Shown here: positions 41,986 to 50,836 of the stretch, in pieces | Numbering within the stretch: position 1 is the first letter of the stretch | Layout of the letters: each line of letters starts with the position of its first letter | NCBI GenBank assembly: GCA_017429525.1 | Contig: JAFROT010000022.1 | Coordinates: 1 to 64,000 of the forward strand | Direction: 5' to 3' | From: Bacteroidaceae bacterium | GTDB taxonomy: Bacteria; Bacteroidota; Bacteroidia; Bacteroidales; Bacteroidaceae | Length of the DNA: 64,000 bases | Notes under the pieces: generated by a model | Database searches by the model: none | The model's input: only the letters and a program-made list of their open reading frames with translations | Told to the model about the DNA's origin: nothing | Program-made: the position numbers and the translations under genes

Positions 41986-43056
41986 CTACTCCTTGAAGAC
42001 GGGGGTGCCTTCCGGACTCCAGCGGATGGACTTGAGGAAGATGCTGCGGTGCATTGATTGTTGCTCGTCGTCCCAGAGGGCATCGAAGAGGAGGAAAGTG
42101 CTGTCGGGGTGAGCGGCTGGGACGATGCAGATGTTGGAGGCTCCGTAGAGGTCGTCGTCCACGAGGATAGGTTCGGACGACTTGGTCCATGACGAGGGAT
42201 CCAGCAGGTCGGCGTTGGCCTGAGCCGTGAGCATGCCGAGGATGTGATAGCGCGTCCATATTCCGCTGGCTGAATAGCACACGCAGACCTTGAGGCCGTC
42301 GGGCGAGAGGTAAGCCTGCGGGTTCTCGTTGACGTAGATAGGGTAGGCTGAGCGGCTGCCGTCGGGGTTGATCCATTGGCGCTCCCATTCGTAGTCGGGG
42401 CGGGAGAGGAGCACGCGCTCCGACGAGACCGTGCAGGGGTCGCTGAGACTGGCGATGTAGATGCATTGCGTCTCGTGCTCAACGCGTCGCTTGGGCCATC
42501 CCGACCAGAAGAGATAGAGCTTCCCCTGTACCTCGAGCACATTGGGATGTATGCCGTAGTTCCATTCGGCGTTGGTGCGCAGCGTGCCGCAGAGCGTCCA
42601 GGGGTCGTGCAACGGATTGTCGCCCTCGCATTGGATGACGTAGAGCTGGTGGTTGTCGGTGTTGTTGTCGTCGGCTTCGAAATAGATGTACCAGCGGTCG
42701 TGCAGGCGATAGATCTCGGGTGCCCAGATGTGGTAGAGCCCCATCGAGTCGCCGCTGAAGATGACCTTCTCGGGCACATCGGGCAGATGGGTGAGGTCGG
42801 GCGTCGAGGAGAGACGTATGTCGTCGTTCTGCGATTGATGCGTGAAGTAGTAGGTGCCCTTGTAGTAGCAGGCGTGCGGATAGCTCCCTTCCTCGAAGAG
42901 GAGGAGCGATTCGTGGCTTTCCTGCTGCCGGCTGCTGCAGGCGACGATGGCTGTCGAGAGCATGAGCGTGCAGAGCAGTCGGACGATTGTGCGGCCGGCC
43001 GTCAGCGGTGTGCAGCGCGAGGCTGACGGGGCAGGGGAGAAGGGGGTCTTGTTCAT
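41986..43056 (-). CDS. GH43-like lipoprotein with altered catalytic residues
   Basis: A 356-residue protein with a lipoprotein signal ending LSTAIVAC (C40). The ATG at 43056 is preferred: a longer frame from 43083 would overlap the -7 box at 43081. The five-bladed fold is clear (YHIWAPEIYRLHDRWYIYF, GKLYLFWSGWP). In typical relatives the first blade reads ADPWV or ADPHV and the second AIDGT; here they read SYPHA (Y59) and GIHPN (H170). So the catalytic base and the pKa-tuning aspartate appear to be replaced, while the acid glutamate is kept (E244 in VNENP). It is therefore probably a binding protein or an enzyme with changed chemistry. The motif comparison is from memory of the family. It is a single-gene unit convergent with GH27 and divergent from locus 2. 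Confidence 0.72.
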   Translation of the reverse strand: MNKTPFSPAPSASRCTPLTAGRTIVRLLCTLMLSTAIVACSSRQQESHESLLLFEEGSYPHACYYKGTYYFTHQSQNDDIRLSSTPDLTHLPDVPEKVIFSGDSMGLYHIWAPEIYRLHDRWYIYFEADDNNTDNHQLYVIQCEGDNPLHDPWTLCGTLRTNAEWNYGIHPNVLEVQGKLYLFWSGWPKRRVEHETQCIYIASLSDPCTVSSERVLLSRPDYEWERQWINPDGSRSAYPIYVNENPQAYLSPDGLKVCVCYSASGIWTRYHILGMLTAQANADLLDPSSWTKSSEPILVDDDLYGASNICIVPAAHPDSTFLLFDALWDDEQQSMHRSIFLKSIRWSPEGTPVFKE

Positions 43057-43080
43057 CGAGGGTAAAATGATTTTGCGGTG

Positions 43081-43088
43081 CAAAGATA
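43081..43088 (-). promoter_or_regulatory. -7 promoter box for the GH43-like lipoprotein gene
   Basis: TATCTTTG on the minus strand. The position fixes the start downstream at 43056 rather than 43083. Confidence 0.75.
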
Positions 43089-43213
43089 GAAATAGTTCGC
43101 AATAGAGGCAAATTTTCGGGCAAGAAAAGGTGCCGGGGGTACGAAAAGAGCAGGATGAACGGATTTTTTTATGAATTGAAGAGAATTTGGCAATCTTTTA
43201 TATAATAAAGGTC

Positions 43214-43221
43214 TAATTTTG
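43214..43221 (+). promoter_or_regulatory. -7 promoter box of the locus 2 operon
   Basis: TAATTTTG, 33 bp before the ATG at 43254. The downstream genes are closely spaced and no other clear promoter box was found before 58338, so this may drive the entire operon. Confidence 0.7.
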
Positions 43222-43253
43222 CAGTGGAAAAACCAATTTTAACCCATACGATT

Positions 43254-45701
43254 ATGAAGAAATTCCCTTCCCTGACAACTCTTCTGGCCGCCGTAGCGAT
43301 GCTGTGCGGCACGAGTTGTTCGAGCCAGGCTGGCCGAGTGCCCGCCGACGAGATTTTTGAGCCATACGCGGCCACCGCCCTCCGTGCACCTTCTGTGCCG
43401 CTGGTCGTCTCTGACCCGTACTTCTCCATTTGGTCGCCCTACGACAAGCTGACGGACGGCACCACGCGCCATTGGACCAACGACGAGAAGCCCCTCGAGG
43501 GGCTGCTCACCGTGGATGGCACCGTCTACCGCTGGATGGGCGCTGAGCGCTTTGTCCTGAAGAGCATCGCCCCGATGGCCGACGAAGAGGCTTGGGAGGC
43601 TGACTACACCCGCGCCGTGCAGCGCGAGGGCTGGCAGCGTCCTGAGTTCGTACCCACCGACTGGCAACGCGGATGTGCCGCCTGGGGCTCCGACGGACTC
43701 GACTTCGTACGCACCCATTGGAGCGACCTCAACAGCGACCTCTACGTGCGCCGTGCCGTGACGCTCACGGCCGATGACCTGAAGGAAGACCTCTGGATGA
43801 TCTATTCCCACGACGATGTCTTCGAGCTCTACGTGAACGGCACGAAGGTGGCCGACACGGGCGAGACATGGGTCGACGGCGTGCGGCTGCACATGGACGG
43901 CGACCTGAAAGGTCTGCTCCATGAAGGCGAGAACGTCATCGCTGCCCACTGCCATAACACGACGGGCGGCGCGTACACCGACTTCGGACTCTTCAAGAAC
44001 ATGAGCGAGAAGACCGCCGTGACGACAGCCGAGCAGAAGAGCGTCAGCGTGCTGGCCACAAACACTTACTATACGTTCGCGTGCGGACCCGTGGAACTGA
44101 AGGTCGTCTTCACCGCTCCGATGCTGATTGACGACTACGACCTGCTCTCCGCGCCCATCAACTACATTTCCTATCAGGTCAACGCCACCGATGGCAAGAA
44201 GCACGAAGTGAAGATGCAGATCAGCGCCGCCCGTGAGCTGGTGCTGAACAAGGCCTCGCAGCCTACTCGCTCGGAGATCATCACCGAGGGCGGCGTGCAG
44301 TACGCCAAGAGCGGTACCGTCGACCAGCCTATCCTGGCCAAGAAGGGCGACGGCATCTGCATCGACTGGGGTTACCTCTATATTCCCGCCATCAACGGCA
44401 CGGTAGCGCTGGCCGAAGGCGACCAGCTGGTGTTCAGCAACGACCTGGGCGCCGTGGACAAGGCCGCAAGCTATATGATGATCGGCTATGACGAGGTGCT
44501 CGATATCGAGTACATGTACAAGCGCTACAAGGGCTACTGGGCTCACGAGGGCGCAGTCACCATCTTCGACATGTTCGACCGCATGAACAAGGACTATGCC
44601 AGCATCATGAAGCGCTGCCGCGAGTTCGACAAGATGATCTACGACGACGCCATGAAGGCCGGCGACAAGAAGTATGCCGAAGTGCTCTCGGCCTCCTATC
44701 GCCACGTCATCGCAGCCCACAAGCTCTTCAAGGACGAGGATGGCAACCTGCTCTTCTTCTCGAAGGAGAACAACTCCAACGGTTGCGTCAACACCGTCGA
44801 CCTGACTTACCCCGAGTCGCCCCTCTTCCTGGCCTACAACCCCGAGTTGCAGAAGGCGCAGATGACCTCCATCTTCGACTATAGCCTCAGCGGCCGTTGG
44901 ACCAAGCCCTTCGCCGCTCACGACCTGGGCACCTATCCTATCGCCAACGGTCAGGTCTATGGCGGCGACATGCCGCTGGAGGAAGCCGGAAACATGCTGA
45001 CGCTGGCGGCTCAGATCTGCCGCATCGAGAACAGCACGAAGTACGTCGACAAGTACTGGAATGTCATCACGACTTGGGCCGACTACCTCTCCGAGAATGG
45101 TCAGGACCCCGCCAACCAGCTCTGCACCGACGACTTTGCCGGCCACTGGGCCCACAACTGCAACCTCAGCGTCAAGGCTATCATGGGCATTGCTGGCTAT
45201 GCCGAGATGGCTCGCATCAAGGGCGACCAAAGCACCGCCGACAAGTATATGACGCGCGCCAAGGAGATGGCCATCAAATGGGAGCAGGACGCTCTCGAGG
45301 GCGACCACTATCGCCTGGCTTTCGACCGCGAGGACACTTGGAGCCAAAAGTACAACATGATATGGGATAAGCTCTGGGGAACGAACCTCTTCCCCAACGG
45401 CGCCATGGAGCGCGACGTCCAGTACTACTTGACGAAGCAGAACAAGTACGGCCTGCCGCTCGACTGCCGCAAGGACTACACGAAGAGCGACTGGATCATG
45501 TGGACGGCCGGTATGGCCAAGGACAAGGCCGACTTCCTGAAGTTTGTCGCACCGCTCTACGACTATATGAATGAGACTGGTTCGCGCGTACCGACGAGCG
45601 ACTGGTACGACACGAAGACCGGTCTGATGGTCGGCTTCAAGGCCCGCTCCGTCATCGCCGGCCACTGGATGCGCGTCCTCGTTGACAAGCAAGCAAAGTA
45701 A
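43254..45701 (+). CDS. DUF4965/glutaminase-A-like lipoprotein
   Basis: An 815-residue lipoprotein (signal MKKFPSLTT...LCGTSC, lipid on the cysteine of GTSC). The ATG at 43254 is chosen because an upstream GTG frame adds residues before the signal peptide. Domain order equals the 15888 paralog: DUF4964 (PSVPLVVSDPYFSIWSPYDK), inserted sandwich (YVRRAVTLTADDL...GGAYTDFGLF), DUF5127, DUF4965 (KENNSNGCVNTVDLTYP) and DUF1793 (GQVYGGDMPLEEAGNML, DFAGHWAHNCNLS). It differs in having a lipid anchor instead of a T9SS-like tail. Reaction unknown; as first gene of a mannan-type operon it may process a side group or peptide of the glycan substrate. The next gene starts 29 bp downstream. Confidence 0.85.
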   Translation: MKKFPSLTTLLAAVAMLCGTSCSSQAGRVPADEIFEPYAATALRAPSVPLVVSDPYFSIWSPYDKLTDGTTRHWTNDEKPLEGLLTVDGTVYRWMGAERFVLKSIAPMADEEAWEADYTRAVQREGWQRPEFVPTDWQRGCAAWGSDGLDFVRTHWSDLNSDLYVRRAVTLTADDLKEDLWMIYSHDDVFELYVNGTKVADTGETWVDGVRLHMDGDLKGLLHEGENVIAAHCHNTTGGAYTDFGLFKNMSEKTAVTTAEQKSVSVLATNTYYTFACGPVELKVVFTAPMLIDDYDLLSAPINYISYQVNATDGKKHEVKMQISAARELVLNKASQPTRSEIITEGGVQYAKSGTVDQPILAKKGDGICIDWGYLYIPAINGTVALAEGDQLVFSNDLGAVDKAASYMMIGYDEVLDIEYMYKRYKGYWAHEGAVTIFDMFDRMNKDYASIMKRCREFDKMIYDDAMKAGDKKYAEVLSASYRHVIAAHKLFKDEDGNLLFFSKENNSNGCVNTVDLTYPESPLFLAYNPELQKAQMTSIFDYSLSGRWTKPFAAHDLGTYPIANGQVYGGDMPLEEAGNMLTLAAQICRIENSTKYVDKYWNVITTWADYLSENGQDPANQLCTDDFAGHWAHNCNLSVKAIMGIAGYAEMARIKGDQSTADKYMTRAKEMAIKWEQDALEGDHYRLAFDREDTWSQKYNMIWDKLWGTNLFPNGAMERDVQYYLTKQNKYGLPLDCRKDYTKSDWIMWTAGMAKDKADFLKFVAPLYDYMNETGSRVPTSDWYDTKTGLMVGFKARSVIAGHWMRVLVDKQAK

Positions 45702-45730
45702 TCATCAATAACCTATAAACTGATTTAGCT

Positions 45731-47521
45731 ATGAGAATGAGACTGAAAAGCAAAGCATTCTCGCCATTGGTCCTCATCACCGCCGTGCTCGTAGGCTCAG
45801 CAACCATCGGTTGCGAGTCTTCGACCACGGTCGAGGACTACTATGGCGTTCAGTCGTCAGCGCCCTTCGACCCGTCGAAGCCGGTGGTGATCACTGAGTT
45901 CACTCCCACATCGGGGAGCGTGGGCCAGCAAATCTGCATCAAGGGCTCAAACTTCGGTAATGATACCTCTCAGGTGCACGTGAAGATTGGCGGCAAAGAT
46001 GCTGTCGTCGTGAGCTGCCGCAGCGAGGCGCTCTATGCCTATGTCCCCAGCGCCGCCTACGACCAGATTGACGGCACGACCCTGAAGGGCTCTGTCGCCG
46101 TCGAGATAGGTGGCAAGACGGGTACCGCTGCAGGAGCCTTCACCTACGAACGTAAGATGGTTGTCGGTCGCCTGTGTGGTAAGTTCTACGAGCGCGAGTC
46201 CGACGTCGTCTGGGCTGATGGCTCTTACGCCGATGGCGTTGAGGGCGTCAGTGGTTTCAAGAACGATGGCGTCATGCAGTTCTCACCCTACAACCACGAC
46301 CACCTGTTCATCGTCTACGACCAGGAGCCTCACTTCGGCGTCGTGGCTCACGGCATCCAGTTGCTCGACCTGAAGAACAAGACCGTGCAGACCATCCTGC
46401 CGCTCTCGATGTTCTCCAACGAGCGCCTGCGTACGATCGACTTCGCTGTCGACCCCTTCGCCTATAACGCCGACGGCACCTTCGAGACGACCGTCAATGA
46501 GGATGGCGACACCGTCATCGTAGGTCGTGCTCCCGAGGGCTGGGTTGAACACGCTACCCCCGAGCAGAAGCGTTGGCGCGAGCATCTCATCATCTCGGCC
46601 GACAACGACGACAGCAACTACCGTGCACACTCCGTCTATATCGTAGACCGCGATGCCGACGGCAACTTCAGCCGCAACTCGCAGGTGCGTCAGCTGGCCA
46701 ACTACCGCCAGTGTAACGGCGCCAGCCTGCACCCCGTCAATGGCGAGCTCTACTTCACCAGCTATCAGAAGGGTGAGGTCATCCGCCTCGACATGGAGAA
46801 GTACTGGGACACGCTCATCCCCAACGAGGAGGGCGTACGCATGACTTGGGACCCCTACGTGAACAACAATCTCTTTGACGCCGCTTCGGGCGCCAGCTCG
46901 GGCACCGGTGCTTTCGAGATCCTGTTCACCGTTCAGGATACCTACTGGGAGTTCCAGATTGACATCCATCCCTCGGGCAAGTTTGCCTATATCGTCGTCA
47001 TCAACCGCAACTACATCCTGCGCACCGACTACGACGAGAAGACCAAGAAGTTCTCTGCTCCTTACGTCATCGCAGGCGACATGAGTGCCTCGGGCTTCAC
47101 CGACGGCGTCGGCAAGAGCGCCCGTCTGAACCGCCCGTACCAAGGCACGTTCGTCAAAAACGAAGAGTATGAGGCCGCCGGCAACGACGACATCTACGAC
47201 TTCTACTTCTGCGACAGCCGCAACGACGCTATCCGTCTGCTCACGCCCGAAGGTATCGTCAAGACCTATGCTGGCGGTAGCGCAGCCACGCACGCCGACG
47301 GCAACACCTACGGCAACGAGAACGGCGAGCTGCGAGACTTCGCTCGCTTCCATCGTCCCACAGGCCTCGTCAACGACGTCCACCGCGACGCCATCACTGG
47401 CCAGAACACTTTGATTTTCTACATCCTCGACACGAGCAACTTCTGCATCCGCACCATCACGATGGAGGAGAATCTCGAATCTACGGAACCTAAAGAGGAG
47501 ACTAATCCGATTCAACAGTAA
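45731..47521 (+). CDS. Surface lipoprotein with TIG/IPT and NHL-like propeller domains
   Basis: A 596-residue lipoprotein (lipid on C in GSATIGC). It has an IPT/TIG immunoglobulin-like domain (about 52-138: ITEFTPTSGSVGQQICIKGSNFG) and then an NHL-type beta-propeller (about 140-580: GVMQFSPYNHDHLF, GASLHPVNGELYF, FQIDIHPSGKFAY, GVGKSARLNRPYQ, FARFHRPTG). Such proteins commonly sit just upstream of susC in Bacteroidota glycan loci and are thought to be surface glycan-binding proteins. It starts 29 bp after the DUF4965 gene and ends 14 bp before susC, so it is part of the same operon. The C-terminus (ESTEPKEETNPIQQ) is charged and probably disordered. Confidence 0.82.
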   Translation: MRMRLKSKAFSPLVLITAVLVGSATIGCESSTTVEDYYGVQSSAPFDPSKPVVITEFTPTSGSVGQQICIKGSNFGNDTSQVHVKIGGKDAVVVSCRSEALYAYVPSAAYDQIDGTTLKGSVAVEIGGKTGTAAGAFTYERKMVVGRLCGKFYERESDVVWADGSYADGVEGVSGFKNDGVMQFSPYNHDHLFIVYDQEPHFGVVAHGIQLLDLKNKTVQTILPLSMFSNERLRTIDFAVDPFAYNADGTFETTVNEDGDTVIVGRAPEGWVEHATPEQKRWREHLIISADNDDSNYRAHSVYIVDRDADGNFSRNSQVRQLANYRQCNGASLHPVNGELYFTSYQKGEVIRLDMEKYWDTLIPNEEGVRMTWDPYVNNNLFDAASGASSGTGAFEILFTVQDTYWEFQIDIHPSGKFAYIVVINRNYILRTDYDEKTKKFSAPYVIAGDMSASGFTDGVGKSARLNRPYQGTFVKNEEYEAAGNDDIYDFYFCDSRNDAIRLLTPEGIVKTYAGGSAATHADGNTYGNENGELRDFARFHRPTGLVNDVHRDAITGQNTLIFYILDTSNFCIRTITMEENLESTEPKEETNPIQQ

Positions 47522-47535
47522 AGCCCCCGACTACT

Positions 47536-50500
47536 ATGAAAAAATATATAGCAACTATCATACTCCTGCTCGGTACGGCTTTCGCAGCTATGGCGCAGCA
47601 GGAAGTCACGATTACCGGTGTCGTCAGCGACGACACGGGTCCCCTGCCCGGTGTCAACGTAACCGTCAAGGACGGTAAAGGCCTCGGCACCATCACCAAT
47701 GTCAACGGTCAGTACACGATCAAGATGCCGCAATACAAGACGCTGGTGTTCTCCTACATGGGCTTCGAGAGCCAGGAGGTCTTCATCAAGGATCAGAAGA
47801 CGGTCAACGTCACCCTCTCCGAGGCCAAGGTCAGCGCCATGGACGAGGTCGTTGTCACGGGTATGACGGCCCAGAAGAAACTGACGCTGACGGGCGCCGT
47901 CACCAACGTGAAGATGGAAGAGCTGAAGCACTTCAATACGTCGAACCTCACGAACACCCTCGCCGGTAACGTGGCCGGTGTGCTCGCCTTCCAGAAGTCC
48001 GGTCAGCCCGGTAAGAACACTTCGGAGTTCTGGATCCGCGGTATCTCCACTTTCGGCGCCAGCAACAAGGCTTACATCCTGGTCGACGGCTTCGAGCGCG
48101 AGAACCTCGACGACATCAACATCGAGGATATCGAATCCTTTTCCGTCCTGAAAGACGCCTCTGCCACCGCTATCTACGGTTCGAAGGGCGCTAACGGCGT
48201 CGTCCTCATCACGACGAAGCACGGCCGTGCCGGCAAGGTCGACATCAACGCCAAGTTCGAGACCTCGTACAACACGCGCACCATCACGCCCGAGTTCGTC
48301 AGCGGTTTTGACTATGCTAAGTACTTAAATGAGGCTCGCGTCACCCGCAACCTCGGCGTGCTCTACCAACCCGTCGAGCTCGACATCATCCGCTATGGCC
48401 TCGACCCCGACCTCTACCCGAACGTCGACTGGCAGGACCTCCTCTTGAAGGACGGCGCCATGAGCTACCGTGCCAACCTCAATATCAGCGGCGGTGGCGA
48501 GACGGCTCGCTATTACGTCTCGATGGCCTACACGCAGGACCAAGGTATGTACAAGACCGATAAGACCCTGCGCGAGCGCTACGACACGAATGCCAACTAC
48601 GACCGCTGGAACTATCGTATGAACGTCGACGTGGACGTCACGAAGACCACAGTGCTGAAATTTGGCATCAGCGGCAACCTCAACAAGCGCAACAGCCCGG
48701 GCATCGGCGACGACAAAGTCTGGGGCCAGATGTTCGGTTACAACCCGCTCTACACCCCCGTGCTCTACAGCAACGGACTCTTCCCCGCAAAGGGCGTGTT
48801 CAACACGAAGGAGGAGAACGGTGTCACCACCTACACCCTCGACGAGAACTACATTAACCCGTGGGTCAGCTCCACGCAGACGGGTTACAATACCGAGTGG
48901 CAGAACAATATTCAGACGAACATCACCCTGGAGCAGGACCTCAAGTTCATCACCAAGGGCCTGAAGTTCACCGGCCGCTTCGGCTACGATACCTACAATA
49001 ACAATAGTATCCAGCACCACCGCCTGCCCGCCCTCTACGCCGCTCGTTCGCGTAACACCGAGACCGGCCAGCTCGACTTCCAGCAGGTGCAGTCGATTCA
49101 GGACATGACGCAGTCGAGCGCCAACAGCGGTTCGCGCCGCGAGTTCCTCGACCTGCTCTTGCACTGGGACCGTCAGTTCTGGGACTACCACAACTTCGCC
49201 GCCAACGTGAAGTTCACCGAGGATCAGAACATCTCGACTCAGAATCTGGGCAGCGACATCAAGAACTCCGTCTCGCGCAAGAACAAAGGTCTGGCAGCCC
49301 AGTTCACCTACAACTTCGCATCGCGCTACTTCGCCGACTTCAACTTCGGCTACAACGGCTCTGAGAACTTCGCCGACGGCCACCGCTGGGGCTTCTTCCC
49401 CGCCTGGTCAGTAGCCTGGAACGTAGGCGAGGAGCCTTGGATCAAGAAGAACGTCAAGTGGATTGACATGTTCAAGATCCGCTTCTCCAACGGTCGCGTA
49501 GGTTCTGACGCCACGGGCGACAACCGCTTCCCCTACCTCTACACCCTCGAGGCCAGCGGCAACGGCTACACCTGGGGCCAGAACGGAACCAATAGCTACG
49601 GCAGTATCCGCTATCGTCAGGTAGCTTCGGAATACGTCACGTGGGAAGTCGCTACGAAGAACGACCTCGGTATCGACCTCGTGTTGTTCGACAACCGCTT
49701 CTCGCTGACCATGGACTACTTCGACGAGAAACGTACCGGCATCTTCCAGGAGCGCCGCTTCCTGCCCACCACCGTCGGTCTGGAGTACTGGGCTGTGGAT
49801 AACAACTGGAACTACCCTAAAGCTAATGTCGGCGCTGTCAGTTCGCGCGGTTTCGACGGCAACTTCTCCTACAACGACAAGTTCGGCCAAGTCGGTCTGA
49901 CCGTTCGCGGCAACATCACCTATAGCAAGAACAAGATTGAGGAGTACGACGAGGAGAACAACGTCTACCCCTACCAGAACCAGTACGGCTACCGCGTCAA
50001 TCAGGTCCGCGGCCTCATTGCCGAAGGTCTGTTCAAGGACTACGACGACATCCGCAACAGCCCGACACAGGAGTTCGGCACCGTGCAGCCCGGTGATATC
50101 AAGTACAAGGACGTCAATGGTGACGGCGTGGTCAACAACGGCGACGTTTGTGCCATCGGTGCTACCGACCGTCCGAGCCTCATCTACGGCCTCGGCGTGA
50201 GCGTCACGTGGAAGGGCTTCGATTTCAACCTCCACCTGCAGGGCGCCGGCAAGAGCACCTTCTCGACCTACGGCAAGTGCGTCTGGGCCTTCAGCGAGAG
50301 CCAGTGGGGCAACATCTTCAAGGGCCAACTCGACAACCGCTGGGTGGACAGCGAGACAGCCGTCAAGCTCGGCATCCCGGGCAACGAAGATCCGAACGCC
50401 ACCTATCCGCGTCTCAGCTATGGCGGCAACAGCAACAACGACCGCAACTCCACCTTCTGGCTGCGCGACGGCCGCTACCTGCGCCTGAAGAACCTCGACA

Positions 50501-50691
50501 TCGGTTACACGCTGCCTAAGCATATCGTCAACCAGATTCACTTCTCCAACATCCGTGTTTACGTGGCTGCCACCAACCTCTTCTTCCTCCACAAGAAGTT
50601 CAGCACGTGGGATCCCGAATCCCTGCAGCCGCGCGGCGAGGACTATCCGATTACGAAGGCTATCACAGCCGGTTTGCAAGTTAATATCTAA
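47536..50691 (+). CDS. susC: SusC/RagA-type TonB-dependent outer membrane transporter
   Basis: A 1051-residue outer-membrane importer for oligosaccharides, powered by TonB. Order: signal peptide (1-20), CarboxypepD_reg-like N-domain (about 23-100: ITGVVSDDTGPLPGVNVTV, VNGQYTIKMP), the linker SAMDEVVVTGMTAQKK, plug domain (about 120-240: NTLAGNVAGVLAF, FWIRGISTFG, SFSVLKDASATAIYGSKGAN) and a 22-strand-type barrel to the C-terminus (LNIGYTLPK-like strands, ITAGLQVNI end). All regions expected for SusC are present. It pairs with the SusD gene 72 bp downstream; the gap includes the first of the hairpin elements described separately. Gene symbol by family, not by substrate; the enzymes downstream suggest an alpha-mannan-derived substrate. 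Confidence 0.96.
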   Translation: MKKYIATIILLLGTAFAAMAQQEVTITGVVSDDTGPLPGVNVTVKDGKGLGTITNVNGQYTIKMPQYKTLVFSYMGFESQEVFIKDQKTVNVTLSEAKVSAMDEVVVTGMTAQKKLTLTGAVTNVKMEELKHFNTSNLTNTLAGNVAGVLAFQKSGQPGKNTSEFWIRGISTFGASNKAYILVDGFERENLDDINIEDIESFSVLKDASATAIYGSKGANGVVLITTKHGRAGKVDINAKFETSYNTRTITPEFVSGFDYAKYLNEARVTRNLGVLYQPVELDIIRYGLDPDLYPNVDWQDLLLKDGAMSYRANLNISGGGETARYYVSMAYTQDQGMYKTDKTLRERYDTNANYDRWNYRMNVDVDVTKTTVLKFGISGNLNKRNSPGIGDDKVWGQMFGYNPLYTPVLYSNGLFPAKGVFNTKEENGVTTYTLDENYINPWVSSTQTGYNTEWQNNIQTNITLEQDLKFITKGLKFTGRFGYDTYNNNSIQHHRLPALYAARSRNTETGQLDFQQVQSIQDMTQSSANSGSRREFLDLLLHWDRQFWDYHNFAANVKFTEDQNISTQNLGSDIKNSVSRKNKGLAAQFTYNFASRYFADFNFGYNGSENFADGHRWGFFPAWSVAWNVGEEPWIKKNVKWIDMFKIRFSNGRVGSDATGDNRFPYLYTLEASGNGYTWGQNGTNSYGSIRYRQVASEYVTWEVATKNDLGIDLVLFDNRFSLTMDYFDEKRTGIFQERRFLPTTVGLEYWAVDNNWNYPKANVGAVSSRGFDGNFSYNDKFGQVGLTVRGNITYSKNKIEEYDEENNVYPYQNQYGYRVNQVRGLIAEGLFKDYDDIRNSPTQEFGTVQPGDIKYKDVNGDGVVNNGDVCAIGATDRPSLIYGLGVSVTWKGFDFNLHLQGAGKSTFSTYGKCVWAFSESQWGNIFKGQLDNRWVDSETAVKLGIPGNEDPNATYPRLSYGGNSNNDRNSTFWLRDGRYLRLKNLDIGYTLPKHIVNQIHFSNIRVYVAATNLFFLHKKFSTWDPESLQPRGEDYPITKAITAGLQVNI

Positions 50692-50836
50692 GACCCCCTC
50701 CTCACTCCCCCTTGCAGGGGGAGGGTGGTTACCTAAAAAAAAGAAATATAACAGTCTAAGAATATGAAAACAAATATGAGCAATATACTAAGGTATATAC
50801 TCCCCTCCCTACAAGGGAGGGGCAGGGGGGTGGGTC
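50692..50836 (+). repeat. Paired G/C-rich hairpin elements around the susD start
   Basis: Hairpin 1: CTCCCCC (50705-50711) with GGGGGAG (50717-50723). Hairpin 2: CCCCTCCC (50802-50809) with GGGAGGGG (50815-50822). The two lie in opposite orientation, one before and one inside the coding sequence, with the start codon (50764) between them. Confidence 0.85.

Noticed and set aside
43239-45692. 817-codon open frame antisense to the DUF4965 lipoprotein gene
   Set aside because: It mirrors the codon pattern of the real gene and has no family resemblance, signal peptide or promoter.
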